Below are positions 9,460 through 20,869 of a stretch of DNA of 64,000 nucleotides, one piece after another. Numbering within the stretch: position 1 is the first letter of the stretch; each line of letters starts with the position of its first letter. This stretch comes from Symbiodinium natans. Lineage: Eukaryota > Sar > Dinophyceae > Suessiales > Symbiodiniaceae. The stretch covers positions 121,685-185,684 of the forward strand of contig CAJNDS010002854.1 of assembly GCA_905221605.1 (NCBI GenBank), read 5' to 3'. The notes under the pieces were generated by a model. It was not told where the DNA came from. It was given only the letters and a program-made list of their open reading frames with translations, and searched no databases. Made by a program: the position numbers and the translations under genes.

Positions 9460-12400
9460 GGACTTAGAGGAAACTGGCACAAGGATGTTCGATGGGTGGG
9501 GCCCTCTTGCAAAGCTCCACGACCTCCATTTCGGCCGCGGAGTGGTGATCCAGGCGGGAGACCTCCGTTTCTTGCGCAGTTGAAGTCTTGTTGAACTGGT
9601 GTTCCGGGATTGCGGGGAAGCCTGGCCTGCTGGCTCATGGTCTTCAGCCGCTCCCTCAGCCTCTCCATCTTCGTGTCCAGCTGCTGCCTCGGGAGACCCT
9701 AAGCCCTAAGCCAATGGAGGATCCGAGCGTGCTTAGAAACTCTTGGAACTTGTTGAATGTATTTGCGGGTACCTACAGGCATGGCTGTGCGCCGCGCGGG
9801 CCTCTGGCTACATGAGATTCTAGTGTGGCAGGGGGCCGTGCTCCCGGCAAGCAGTACATGCATTCGGGTGGTCAGCCAAGACTTCAAGAGCTGTCGGCAT
9901 CGAGCCCTAAACCTTGAACCCCCTCAATGCCCCAAACCCACCGTAATCAAACGACCTAAACCCCCCAAACCCCCTAATTCTTTCCAGACTTCAGACTTGG
10001 AAGACAGAGCCAAAGGCTCAGCTTCCGGAATCGGTGCCGCACGGAGTGTGGGTCACGATCTCGATGCAGTCATCGAGCCCCACGTGGCCCTCTTGGGTCT
10101 GGGGTGTAGGACTTGGGGATAATGCTGTGGATCCAGGGTTGAGATTGTAACCTGTAACCGACTGTAACCCAAACCTCGACACGACATTTCCCCGGCATCG
10201 ACACGCCGAAGCTTCCAAGGAGGCGTAAGGCACATGGCAAGACTCGAAGAGGATGTTAACCCCTGTTGCACAGAGTAGGCATCAGCCCCAACACCTGCAA
10301 CCCTCCAAGCCCAGTCGCTTACCATGCACCCCGAGCGCGTCCGCTCAAACCCGAAATCCTGAACTCAAAGCGCTCAAACTCTCAGGCTCTACAGTTGCGC
10401 CTTCTCCTTGACTTCTGGCAACTTTGTCAACTTGATCCTTCAGAGGAGTTTTGAGCTTCATCAGATGGAGCTTTCCAGCTGCTTAGGTCCAAAGAGGCTT
10501 CAAGTACTTGAAGTCACGGAGGCATTCGGCTTAGGACTTAGGATCGAAACTTGAAATCGAATTGGGGGGGTTAGAGTTTAGGGGCTTGGGGTGCCCGATC
10601 CAAGTCCGCATGCTTCCAAGCCAGGACCTGCTGAGGCTGCTGAAGCTGCTTAGGCTCGCACCCCACGTTGTTCTTCTCCAGTGCCTGCTCATTGCGGGAC
10701 GCAGGGACAAATCAGGCGACTTGAGTTTGGACCGGGCTTAGAGTCGAGGATATCTTCGATGGCCTCAAGATGCCTCGATCTGAGAGTTTGGCACAGGGAG
10801 CAAAAGCAGAATGAAACTCCAAACCCACCGTTGAACCGTTGGACAGCCTCCAGCTGGATGTAGGGAGAAGAAGAGGGAGAAACTGATCAGGAATTTGCAC
10901 CCTCTCATCTTTGCGCTAAACCCGACCACATTCGGCAGACCAAGGGTGGCTGCAGGTTGCCCTCATTTGCCCTCGCAGTGCGCATGCCTTCTGAAAGCGC
11001 TTGGAGTGAGCCAAGAGCGCTTCTTTGGAGATCTGCTTGTTCTGGCGCGGAGCGACAGGGGCTTGTTTGCTTCGGGCCTAGGCCTGCTAGGAGTGTCTAA
11101 GGGTCTGGCAGAGTGTAGGTTGCAAATCAAGCTGTTCAGGAGGTTGTACGAAGCAAGGCTGACAGGATGTATGGGCTAAGGTTAGGCGGTTACACCGACT
11201 CTGCGATAGACATGTTGCGTTGGCAGCGCGTCGGTCATCTCTGAGGGGACCCTTTATTGAGTAGTGGCTTCAGAGCCTCGGGGAAAGGCCTTTGGTTCTA
11301 AGCTTGGCCCCTCAACCTCCGGCATGTTCATACCAGTTGGTCCTCACGCGCCTTATCCCCTAAAACAAATCAGCCCCCGCGCCCCAAAACCTAAACCCTG
11401 AAAAATCCTTTTAAAATCATCCCCGAAAGGCCTAGAATCCGAATTCACAGCTCGAACTGGGCCTTGCAGGCATAGAAGATGGCTTTCAGACCGGTCACCC
11501 AATGATCGAACTCGAACTCATCTTTGCAGGTCAAGTCCAGCGTCTTCTTAGCGAGCAGGAGGCTTGGGGGTCTAGGGGCTCATGCTCGGGTTGGAGAATT
11601 CAGGTTCTGAGGGCCTTTGTTAAAGCACAAAACCTTCCCTGCCAGACTTACATCCACATTCTGCACATTCTGCACATTCTGCACCCCGCATCTCAGGTCG
11701 GAGCTGAGCCCTTGGGGCCGTAGACAATGGAGAAGGACAAGTGCTCGAGCATGGGCAGGCCTGCAAAAACAAGCATGCTCCGAAGCCCTGAACCGCAAAC
11801 CCAACAGCATCAAAGCTCCGACATCTGAGAGGTAATTTTGGGGTTCGGGAGCCCGACGAATTCGGAGAATCCATGCCAGGGGGGCGGTAATGCAGGAACA
11901 CTGGCGTCTGCTGCCCCAGCTTGATCTCCACCACCTGTTTGCGAGGACCGATGACACTTTGAACTCATAACACCCCAGACTCTGAAAACCCGTTACAGCT
12001 CCTTAAACTCTAAGCGAAACCATTCTTCAAACCTTAAACTCTCGACCCTGCAAAGGACACCAACAGTCACAGCACAAATTACTTGATGGCGTCCATCGGC
12101 CGGACGCTCGAGCCCATGCCAGCTAACATGCATTCCATGTGCTGGAAGGAGCTGCATACCACCATGCACTCCCACTGCACAGGCAAGTGCCGCAGAACGT
12201 AAGCCTGAGGTAAGCCTGAGGTAAGCCACGAGCAGGGCTGGTGATCAGAAGAGATGCGAAGCCAAAGGGGATAGGCTCGGGTAGTCGCCTCTTCCAGGTT
12301 CACCATGGAATCCTCCTTCCTGCATTTGGAGTTCAGGATTAAGCTTTCATCTAGGGAATCTAGGGCCTCGGGTGGACAACGAACAAAGGTTTGGTCACTT

Positions 12401-13033
12401 CGTGGGTTCAGCCGCTAACGGACATGTGATGATTCAAACCGCAGGACAGCCTGCCACGAAGATCCCGTTGAACCTCGAAGTCACCCTTGAACCCTCAACC
12501 CATCTCAACTTAAACACCTGTAAACTTTAAACACTAACCATGACCCCCTTGAAGCCACCCAAATTCCAGTATTGAAGCCATTCCCACGAAAATGCCAGGG
12601 ATCCCCGGAGCGATAGCCAACACTCCAAGTAAAGATATTTCCGCACTGTAGTCAGTTGAAAAGCTTCGTTTGCAGCGTTTTCGACCGTGAACCCAAAAAC
12701 CCAAAACCTACAAACATGTTGCACTCCGTAGTCATGCTTGCCCTGCCTTTTGGCCCCTGAGTACCAAATGAGGCGGCGCTTGTCGTCGCTCAACTGCGAA
12801 GAAAGAGGCGACTCTCAGGGGCTGTCGCATGCTTTGGTGTCCTAACCCTAAACGCCCCAAGACCGCCTTCAGGCGACCTGAAAGCCTTCAAGAGTACTCA
12901 GACATACTCAGACCACATGCTGTGGACTTCGCATGGCAAGACTCTCGAGCTTGCTTGCGAATGCTTGCGACTGCTTGCGACTGCGGATGCCTGGAACTGC
13001 CGCAGGTGTGGAAAGCCGTAGTGCGTGTGCTTC
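9460..13033 (-). CDS. PH-domain protein with coiled-coil tail (intron-rich, 5' end not found)
   Basis: A pleckstrin-homology domain can be assembled from minus-strand exons whose phases agree: 13033-12991 (KHTHYGFPHLRQFQ), 12793-12747 (LSDDKRRLIWYSGAK), 12319-12289 (KEDSMVNLEE), 11934 to about 11875 (VVEIKLGQQTPVFLHYRPPG), about 11732-11705 (HLSFSIVYGPKGS), 11546-11463 (KKTLDLTCKDEFEFDHWV then TGLKAIFYACK) and 11041-10988 (NKQISKEALLAHSKRFQK). These follow the strand order and the PH fold up to the final helix with its conserved Trp. Most introns begin GC. The domain type resembles that of plant PH-RCC1-FYVE and phospholipase C-like proteins and probably binds phosphoinositides, but I saw no RCC1 or FYVE part. 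Later exon-like pieces include VQRFN (about 10855), KLKTPLKDQVDKVA (about 10450), KMERLRERLKTMSQQAR (about 9640) and a terminal piece with VSRLDHHSAAEMEVVELCKR ending near 9463. Exon ends after 10988 and the 5' exons are uncertain. Confidence 0.75.
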
Positions 13034-13049
13034 CTGAATATAGCACTTA

Positions 13050-16000
13050 GTGGATACTTAGTGGCTCTCGTTGTTGAGCTGGAGTTCGTGGGACGACGGG
13101 TTTTGGCTTTGGGGTTTGGCCTCAAAGTTGGAATTGGGGATTCTTCAACTCATGCTCTTTGGCCTGACGGGTCTGTTGAACGTTTGTTGGCAACATGTTC
13201 CTGCCACATTCCGTGGCCTCAGTGCAACGCACAAAGAAGTTATAAAGTGAAATGCCTGATGAACCTGTTTCGTACCCATCTCGCTAGGCGTCAAGAGCAC
13301 GATGCTGGGCGGAGGGTCCAACGTTTAGATACTCTGACAGTCAGATTCGCACTGAAGTTCACTACAAAAAAAAAGTTCCCACTCAACATTCTTGCGGAAC
13401 ATGGTGAGTATACCAGCTGACTTGTCAAAACATAGTCGCTTCAACCCAGAACTCTGACCAGACCGCTATCACAACCCCAAAAATCCCAAACACATCCAAG
13501 CCCGAACATCCAACAACCGCCCAGCGGCAGAAGATTGGCACCACGGCGCATGCGGTCGATGGCCTGGCACACGCATGGGCTTGGGGCTTGTGGGGCTTGT
13601 TGGGGTCTGGGCCTCAAAACTCAGCGCTTCCGAAATTGAAGGCTCAGTCCAGGGCTAGAAGGACGCTTTGAAGTCTAGAGTCTAGACATGTCTAAGTTTC
13701 GTGCGGAAGGCTTGAGCTAAGCCTCATGGGCTGCTACCGTATTGTGAGAATGCAATGAGACAAGTAACAGCACATGTGCATGCACATCCGAAGGTAGTGA
13801 GGCACATGGCCAGGTCGTTACTGATCTGCAAGTCGCCATTGTATGGCTGAAGTGCCGTGCAATCGTCAACCGCTCGGAACTTCATTCCGCGCATATCGTG
13901 AGCATCCTTTTGCGCTGTCGGATGCATACTTTCAAAAGCTGAATATCACAGAACGCAGCTTTATTGATGATGTACGCTCTTTGCTGGCAGCTTACAAACA
14001 GGTTGCATCCGAAGTTTTGGTTTTCCCTGGCTGAGTAAGACGACGTCGATCAACGATCGAGCTGCAGCAAATCACACGCTGATGCACATTCGAGGTTTTG
14101 GTGAGCCCCTTCGTGTGCAAACTTGAGGACAATGGAATGGCAGAGCGTAGTGGACGTCAAGCAGCATGGACCAAGTTGAAATCCAGATTACAATACTTTC
14201 ATGATTCGTAAGAGTCAAAACTGCCAGATGCTGACCTGACTGCTGCTTGGACATATTTTTGCAACTTCGTGCAGCGGGAGGGTTGGGTGGGTTTTTTACA
14301 GAGGGGCAACCTGGGCGTAATTCTCGGAACAGCCTCTACGCCTTTAAGCCTCTAAGCCTCTAACCGACCCAAACCGGCCTAGAAGCCTGTTTATCGGCTT
14401 AGAGGCTGGTTTTGAATTTGCACGCCCGCCCAGCCCTTACAGCCTTACAGCAATCAGGTCCAAGTAGGGACGGAGCATATAGAAAAATGAAAATAGAACC
14501 ATACTATTTCTATTTTACTTCGAGATTCTATTCTGTCCCTAGGTGCAGACAAAGAGAACATAGAATCAACATAGAAATGTGTTCTCTGTCCCTGTTTGGC
14601 TTGAATGGGCTTGCAGGCTTAGAGGCTTGTAGGCTTATGGGCTTGTCGGCTTATCTGCTTATAGGCTGCAAGCATCTAAGCCTTGAAGCCTTGATTTCAT
14701 GTCCTTTGTCCCTGTGTGGACGCCAAACAGGGACGAAGAATTCAGAACCGATGTAGTAACGATGATATAAATCGGCCTGTTCGCTGGCTTCGATTCTTGT
14801 CCAGGGTAGCGGCCTATAAGCCTCTAAGCCTCTAAGCCTCTACAGTAAGCCTCTGACTCTAAGCCTCCATTCTTTCAAGGCTTATGGGCTTAGAGGCTTA
14901 GAGGCTTATCGGCTTCTAGGCCTGAGGTCGGGTTTTGCGCGCCCGCCCTGCCCTTACAATGGGATTTTGCACACGCAGCAAAAGTGGCGCAGCACATGTC
15001 CATCTCGCAATTGATCTGCAGCTCGTGTGACTGATGAGTGCCCGATACCCGACGGCACGATAGCCGGACCAGTAGATCAGTGCCCAAAAGCGGGTTTGTG
15101 CTGCTTCCCTGCGTCCGTGCAGCCCGCTGCTCGCCTTCACAGCCTCCACATGCAGCATCGGGTCGATCTGCACCTGAGGACAAAGCTAGACTGAGGTCCT
15201 GTTGCTGTGACCTCACACTGGCTGAGGGGCTGAGGGCATCAGGGTTTGATGTGTGAGCCTTTGTGCTACTCCAGCGATAAGGAATGTTCCACAAGGTTCC
15301 ACAGCTCTCTGACATTCCAAAGTCGGGCGAAAGCCATCAACAGGCACGCCGCGGTTCACCTAAGGCTGAAGCTGATGTTGTAGGGTTGGGGTTAGCCTCC
15401 ACTCCGAAACAAAAAAGAACGGGTGCCCGCAGCCTTTAACCCCTCCTCCGGTGCTTGGCCCCTGATTAACCGCCTCTGGTCTAGAATCTGCGGCCAACAG
15501 AGCACCCCTTCCAAAGCCCTATATAACCCCTGGGCCCCAAGTGACTCGTAAGTAGCCCTCAACCCTAAGCTTGCAAACTTTGCTCCAAAATTCCAAAACC
15601 CTTGGTGCCTTGAGACGGCGGAAGCGGTCACCTGCAGGAAGTTGCGCGTTGGCTCCGCAAGGTTTTATGTTGCGTTGCCCCCATCTGTGTCGCTGCAATC
15701 TCGCACTTAATCTTCGAACCCCAAATAAACTAAGATCCAGGGATTTGACCCTCCATGTACCTGCTTCGCCTGGTTCTAAATTGGGATAGGTTGAATTTCC
15801 AAAGATGGCTCGGAAAGCTTGGGCCTTTTCGGTTCGGGCTTTGAGGCTTCAGCTTTCAGGGCTCAGCACCGCTCAGACGAGGGATCTCAGTGATCTCCCC
15901 ACGACCGCAGTATACCGCAGCCCCCACCATCTTGTTAGCGAGGCCCTCGAGTCCCTGGAGGGTGAGCCCATGAGGGGACAAAAGATCACTGCGGTTTGGA

Positions 16001-16509
16001 CGTTTTGGAGTTTGAAGCACCTAAGCCCCGCCTGTGATTTTCTTCAAGTCCTCACGCTCGCCAGCCGCCTGCAAGGCGCTCTTTTGGTTAAAGGTTTACA
16101 TGCCAATGATGCCCTCGCAGCACCTGAATTACACACCTGCTATGACGCTATGCACCCCAGGCTAGCCTGACTGCACACAGCCCTGGGAGTGAAAGATGTG
16201 ATCCTGCTGTGTGCTGCCAGATTGAGCGGCCAGTTCACTCTGGCAATGCAGCAAGGGGCTTGCTGCTGGGTGCAAGGTGCGCACGCTAGGTTTACGACTT
16301 ATGACAAAGAAACACGCATGTGTGGTGTACTCTTCTGGCATACAATGAGCGAAGAGCACCGTGCACATATCCAAAATGCAAGTGGACCTTGTCCAAGTTT
16401 GTCAAAATGCTGCTTAGAATGTTTTCCCAAAACTCACACCGGCCTCTGGCCTCTTGACCTAAATTGCATTCAGAATTGACGAGGCTTAGAGCTTAGGATT
16501 TTAGGGCGT
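13050..16509. other. No firmly supported gene; repeat-rich
   Basis: Exon-like but unplaced stretches occur on the plus strand at 13843-14034 (YFQKLNITERSFIDDVRSLL) and 15930-16170, neither with a recognisable family. The rest holds AAGCCTCT/AGGCTTA repeats and an AT-richer patch at 14480-14590. Confidence 0.4.
14335..14935. repeat. Inverted clusters of TAAGCCTC / GAGGCTTA repeats
   Basis: Runs of AAGCCTCT at 14340-14365 and 14815-14870 face runs of GGCTTAGAGGCTTA at 14390-14410, 14610-14660 and 14878-14920, so the region can fold back on itself. Inside it a 13-bp inverted pair, GTCCCTGTTTGGC (14588-14600) and GCCAAACAGGGAC (14722-14734), brackets about 120 bp. Confidence 0.75.
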
Positions 16510-18226
16510 TTATGGAGCCTCGATGATGTAGGTCTGTCCATTTCGAAGCTGGTCGAACTCCTCGAATTCGAAGACGCGGCCATCCTGTCCACGCTTCAAG
16601 GATGACAAGGGCCACGTGGCCTTGAAAACTCGCACGCCGATGCTAGGCATCTGGGGGCTGAGGATTTCTCAGGGTGACATTGGAGGTTCAACTCAACCCA
16701 CAATAACCCACACACCCTGAACCTTCAAGCCTGATTCGAAAACCATCAATTGGACTCCCTCCACTGAAGATGCCAGGTGCAAGCCCATAGCCCCCATCAA
16801 TGGGAAGTCCTCTTTTGGCTCCGTCTTCTCTTCTTCATCTGCAGACACGGACATGGGAACACCGATTGAAACATGTCATACATGTCCTGATACCTTGCCT
16901 GTTGGACCCTCGAGCTCCTAATGGCTCCTGTCATGCAAAAAATGTCTACGATAGTCTCACGATAGTCCCTTCTCGTCCTTGGCAGAAGCCATACATCGTA
17001 AGGCACATGTGTACAGAGTTCAGGAAACAGACAAGTCCCATTCAGAGACCTGCTCCTGACACGTCTCTTCACCCTTCGACTCTGTGTCGGATGGCCAGCC
17101 CGTGAGCTTCATGTGTGGATCGGGCTGCTCAATAGCTTTTGACCATTTTTGAGCCCTAGGATGCCTGAGCCCGGATCCGATCCCGAGTAGACAACCGGCC
17201 TTCGAACTGCACCTCCCGAAGGACGAAACCTGAGAGAGGGCGCAACGGACTGCAATCGGACTGCGTAAAGCCGGCCGTGTGGACAAGAGCCTCTCCTGAG
17301 CTCTTGGGGCATACAAGGGCTGAATCACGAGAAGACTGAGGTTTCATGCTCCACAAAGCACCCTCCCCGCCTCCGTCCATGATTGCATCGCAGGCGCAGA
17401 GGATGGCCTCCCAGAAGCAACTGTTGTTCGTAACATCTTGGAACTGAGGAGCATTTGTGCTTTTAGGGTTGGCATGTAGGTTCAGGATGTGTTTTAACCG
17501 GTTTGGATTCTTGGGTGAACACAAGTAGCCACTGAACTTATGCAAATTCGAAACGGGGCACATGTCACTTCAGCTTTGGCGCAGGCGAGCTCATCGTCTT
17601 GACAACTTTGGGCTTCGAGCTTGAGCTCAGGGCTTTCTGGTCAACGAGGCCAAAGGAGTCACCCGGGCTGCGCGATGCTGCGCCAGGGGCTGGACGAAAC
17701 ACGATTTCATAACCCAAAGAGGCTCTGGCCTCTTTGATGTCTATGGGCTGCATGTCCGAGTACCAACCGACCTGGGAGTGATCCGGGCCAAGGGATTCCT
17801 ATCAACCCATCTCAGGACTGCAAACACTTGCAAGCCCGAATTCTCCACGCTATGGAAACCCCTGTGTGAGAGGGGCTTGCCTTCCAGCGTGCCCTATGAA
17901 GCAGTCTCAGTGATCTCTATGACTATTTGAGGCCTGACTACTCAAGATCTTCGCAAGGTCATATTGACTTAAGGAACTTCGAAAGCTCTGTCTGGCTTGC
18001 TATTCTTTGGGGAATCAGAGCCTTTTTTGACGGCAACCCAATGCGGTGGTCTCCCCTTCTCGTAACACTGAGCGAGCATTTCTAAGCTCTTGACGCAGTT
18101 CTTCTCGCCCTTGTGATAAACGAAAATCATCTTCTTGTCGGAATCCTGGGTTTGGGCTTGAGGCCTTTGCGGCCGTATTTGGAAGAACTGTAGCAGGTCT
18201 TGGAACTGGGGCAGCTTTCTGAACAA
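16510..18226 (-). CDS. Cluster of exon-like segments, unrecognised gene(s)
   Basis: Several minus-strand stretches look coding. About 18140-17985 gives MIFVYHKGEKNCVKSLEML then AQCYEKGRPPHWVAVKK. 17750-17565 gives IKEARASLGYEIVFRPAPGA and ends in a Lys-rich tail and stop. About 17435-17355 gives DVTNNSCFWEAILCACDAIM. 16650-16510 starts with ATG right after a CAG and gives GVRVFKATWPLSSLKRGQDG, VFEFEEFDQLRNGQTYIIEAP and a stop. The last piece resembles the end of ubiquitin-like or doublecortin-like domains (LxNGxxYI), a weak hint only. Two stop-ended pieces mean this is probably more than one gene. Confidence 0.4.
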
Positions 18227-18229
18227 CTA

Positions 18230-20607
18230 GCTGACAAACAGGGGTTGGCCTACCCCCTACAAACCTTACTAGTGGCAAATATCATTCTCTCTGAGCCTGA
18301 AACTTATGGCATCCAACAGCCAGAAGGGCCTCGACGCCCTTGCAGGCTCCCAAGCCTGCATACCCAAACCTTGCCTCGCAGCATTGCAATTCCAGACCTT
18401 GAAGTCAAAGCCTCCTCAAGAACGAAACGCACATGCCCAAACCATCAAAGAGCAGTTGACCCTGTGTGTTTGGAAGCTTTCCCGACACAATCGGAAGCCT
18501 TGCAAGAGTCCTACAACATGCTGCAAGTACAAACAAACCCAAAGGCACACTGCTGTAAGTTACCGCTTCCAAAACCCCCCCCCCCCAAATCGGCTTCGGG
18601 CTTCGGGTTGAGGGCTCCCAAACAGCATGCATCAGCCCGCGAAACATCAGCCCACAAAAACAGAAGAAGCCGCCTCGGTATCTGCAGGCGCTGCCGCCCT
18701 GAGCTGCGCAGGCTTAGCAACCTATAACTTATGACCCCGTAGCTCCTGTATAGCCCCTGTAGGGTTTGAGCCGTTTTTGGGGTGGCTAGGGATCACTGCC
18801 CTGCGAGTGCTCGCAGAGGCTTGTGAGGGCTTCATCGTCGTGCTACACCCTTACCATCCCTTAAACCTCTTCCCTTTGAGCTGCCACCTTATGGGTGCTC
18901 CTGAAGAACTCTTGCTGTAAGGTTGAATCGTTTCTCCGGAGGGATGCAGGGCACATCAGGGCACATCAGGGCACATCAGGGCACAAGGGATGATGTGGGG
19001 CAGTGGCTAAGCGATTGCGTGCCGCTGATTCTTCGGAGCTTAGAGGCTTAGACTCGGCACGAAGCCCCCAAAGACCATGCCCCACGAAAACAACAATACC
19101 CTGATTCGCGCAGTTAAACACTGAACCCACAAAGGAGGGCTTGAGGACTTGAATGAACTTAGGGCATCTAAGGATTCCTAAAGCTCAACTGCCAGGGCCC
19201 CAGCACCCCACCTAAGCCAAGGAGGTCCCCGTCGTTGCCCTTCGGGGCCGCCTCTGGCATCTGGCTTTAGCGGGCTTTGGCTTTGAGGGTAATGTCGGTG
19301 GCTTGAGATTCCAGAAATTTCTGGGCTTGCTGACATTCGGGTTTGACAGTTCCTTGTGGCTAGCATTTGCGTGTAGTGAATAAAAGCGTGGGCAAGACGT
19401 TCCGGCTTGGCATTCTAGGGGCTGGGCTCAAGCTTCAGACGTCTAGAAAGAGCACATCCCCAACTCACGTCAACTCTTGCCACCTCAAGTCAACTCAACT
19501 AACTCAACTCAACTCGAGGTGGGGCATATGATACAGGCGGTCGCCCAACCACCCCCCCCCCCCCCACATACCAAAACAACAAACCTCAGAGAAGCCCTAA
19601 GCTTCTGTTACCCTGAAGCCCGAAGGCCTACACTCTACACCTCCCGGGCAAGCACACCTTCTGCGCCGAGGCAGCGCCTGAATTTGGGTCGAAGTCCCCG
19701 GCCTCTTGTTGGGCTTTCAGGGTTTAGGGTTTGGCTTTGAGGCGGCTTACAGCTCAAAAGCTGGGAAACTTGGAGTTTTCTCTTTCGGTGCGGGAGTTTC
19801 GGTGTTGAGGGCATGCGGCTGAAGGCATAGAGGGCTTCCAGCTTCATGCTGGGATGGCAGGGAGGGTTGCGGTGCTGGATCCCCTAATTTAGACATGGGG
19901 CCCATGCGATTTCCCGCAACATCGGATGAGTGTGTTGGCTTTGGGGCCACGCATTTTTGTTGTTGCGACAGCGCTTGGCAGGTACATTGTGGCTGTTTCT
20001 GCGACTCACTGCATCCGCACGCACACGGTCTCTCTTCGCAACATGGAGAGCTCGATTGAGCTCAGCCCAACCCAAACACAGCTGAGAGTCTGCGCACACG
20101 ATGGTGAACTTCGAAGCCTTGAAGCCCTAAGCCCGATATGTCTCGGGATTTCGTGCCGTGCCTGTGGTGCAGACGAGGACGACGCCGCCTGCGGGCGCTT
20201 CTCTTCACGATTTCTAGCTAGGCTCAAAAAATTTAGGCTTGAAGAAAGAATGACAGAGGTGCGATCGCAACTCAACTGACATCATGCCTTTGCGCTCAAT
20301 CCCCAAACGATGGGCCTTGTTGGCCTGTGCCCACTGGTGCGCCACGGGATCTGCAGATCAGCAGTTTTTGAGTGGAAGTCGGAGCAACTGCTGACATCAT
20401 CGACATGGGGTGTCAGGTGCAAGGGTGGGATTTGTGGGACTAGGCGAATGAAGGTACACCCTGATCTTGAAAAAAAAACCCAAGGGCCGCACCGAATTCA
20501 TCCAGAGCACCAAAGGAGATTAGATTCTCGTCGCTCTTCTTCTGCTGCTGCATAGCTTCTGGCGGGAAAGATATCTAAAGAATCTCAAGCATCGCAACTT
20601 GAGCAGT
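18230..20607. other. No supported gene; short repeats
   Basis: Contains a C-run at about 18575-18590, a GGGCACATCA tandem (four copies, 18953-18990), an AACTC tandem near 19490-19515 and a C-run near 19548-19566. A plus-strand stretch at 20150-20280 (SRFLARLKKFRLEERMTEVR) looks exon-like but stands alone. Confidence 0.45.
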
Positions 20608-20865
20608 CTAGGATTTGGTACTTGGAGCTTTGGCTGCGGACTTCGGGGCTTGGGTCTGAAGCTCGGGGCGTACTTTGGGGTGGGCTTTGTAGCTTGCTGG
20701 GATGCCACTCCTGGCCGATGTCACTGCTAAGCTTGCCAGCACGCCCCCCAATCCGATACCTTCAACTCTCAAAGCGTGCTGCCAGACACCCAAGTCCGCA
20801 TATGGGTCTGCTTTGGCAGGCTTCGCGGAGCTCTCCATTGGGTCGAAGGTGTCGACCTCATCCAA
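20608..20865 (-). CDS. Possible exon, unrecognised protein
   Basis: An open minus-strand stretch reads DEVDTFDPMESSAKPAKADP and continues with VLASLAVTSARSGIPASYKA and a Lys/Pro-rich end before TAG. The mixed acidic and basic composition is better than expected by chance. No family is recognised and the exon ends are unclear. Confidence 0.35.
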   Translation of the reverse strand: MDEVDTFDPMESSAKPAKADPYADLGVWQHALRVEGIGLGGVLASLAVTSARSGIPASYKAHPKVRPELQTQAPKSAAKAPSTKS

Positions 20866-20869
20866 ACTT

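Noticed and set aside
12079-12285. Minus-strand peptide YVLRHLPVQWECMVVCSSFQ as coding
   Set aside because: It lies in the intron after VNLEE once the PH exons are joined in phase. The open frame upstream of it also starts inside that intron.
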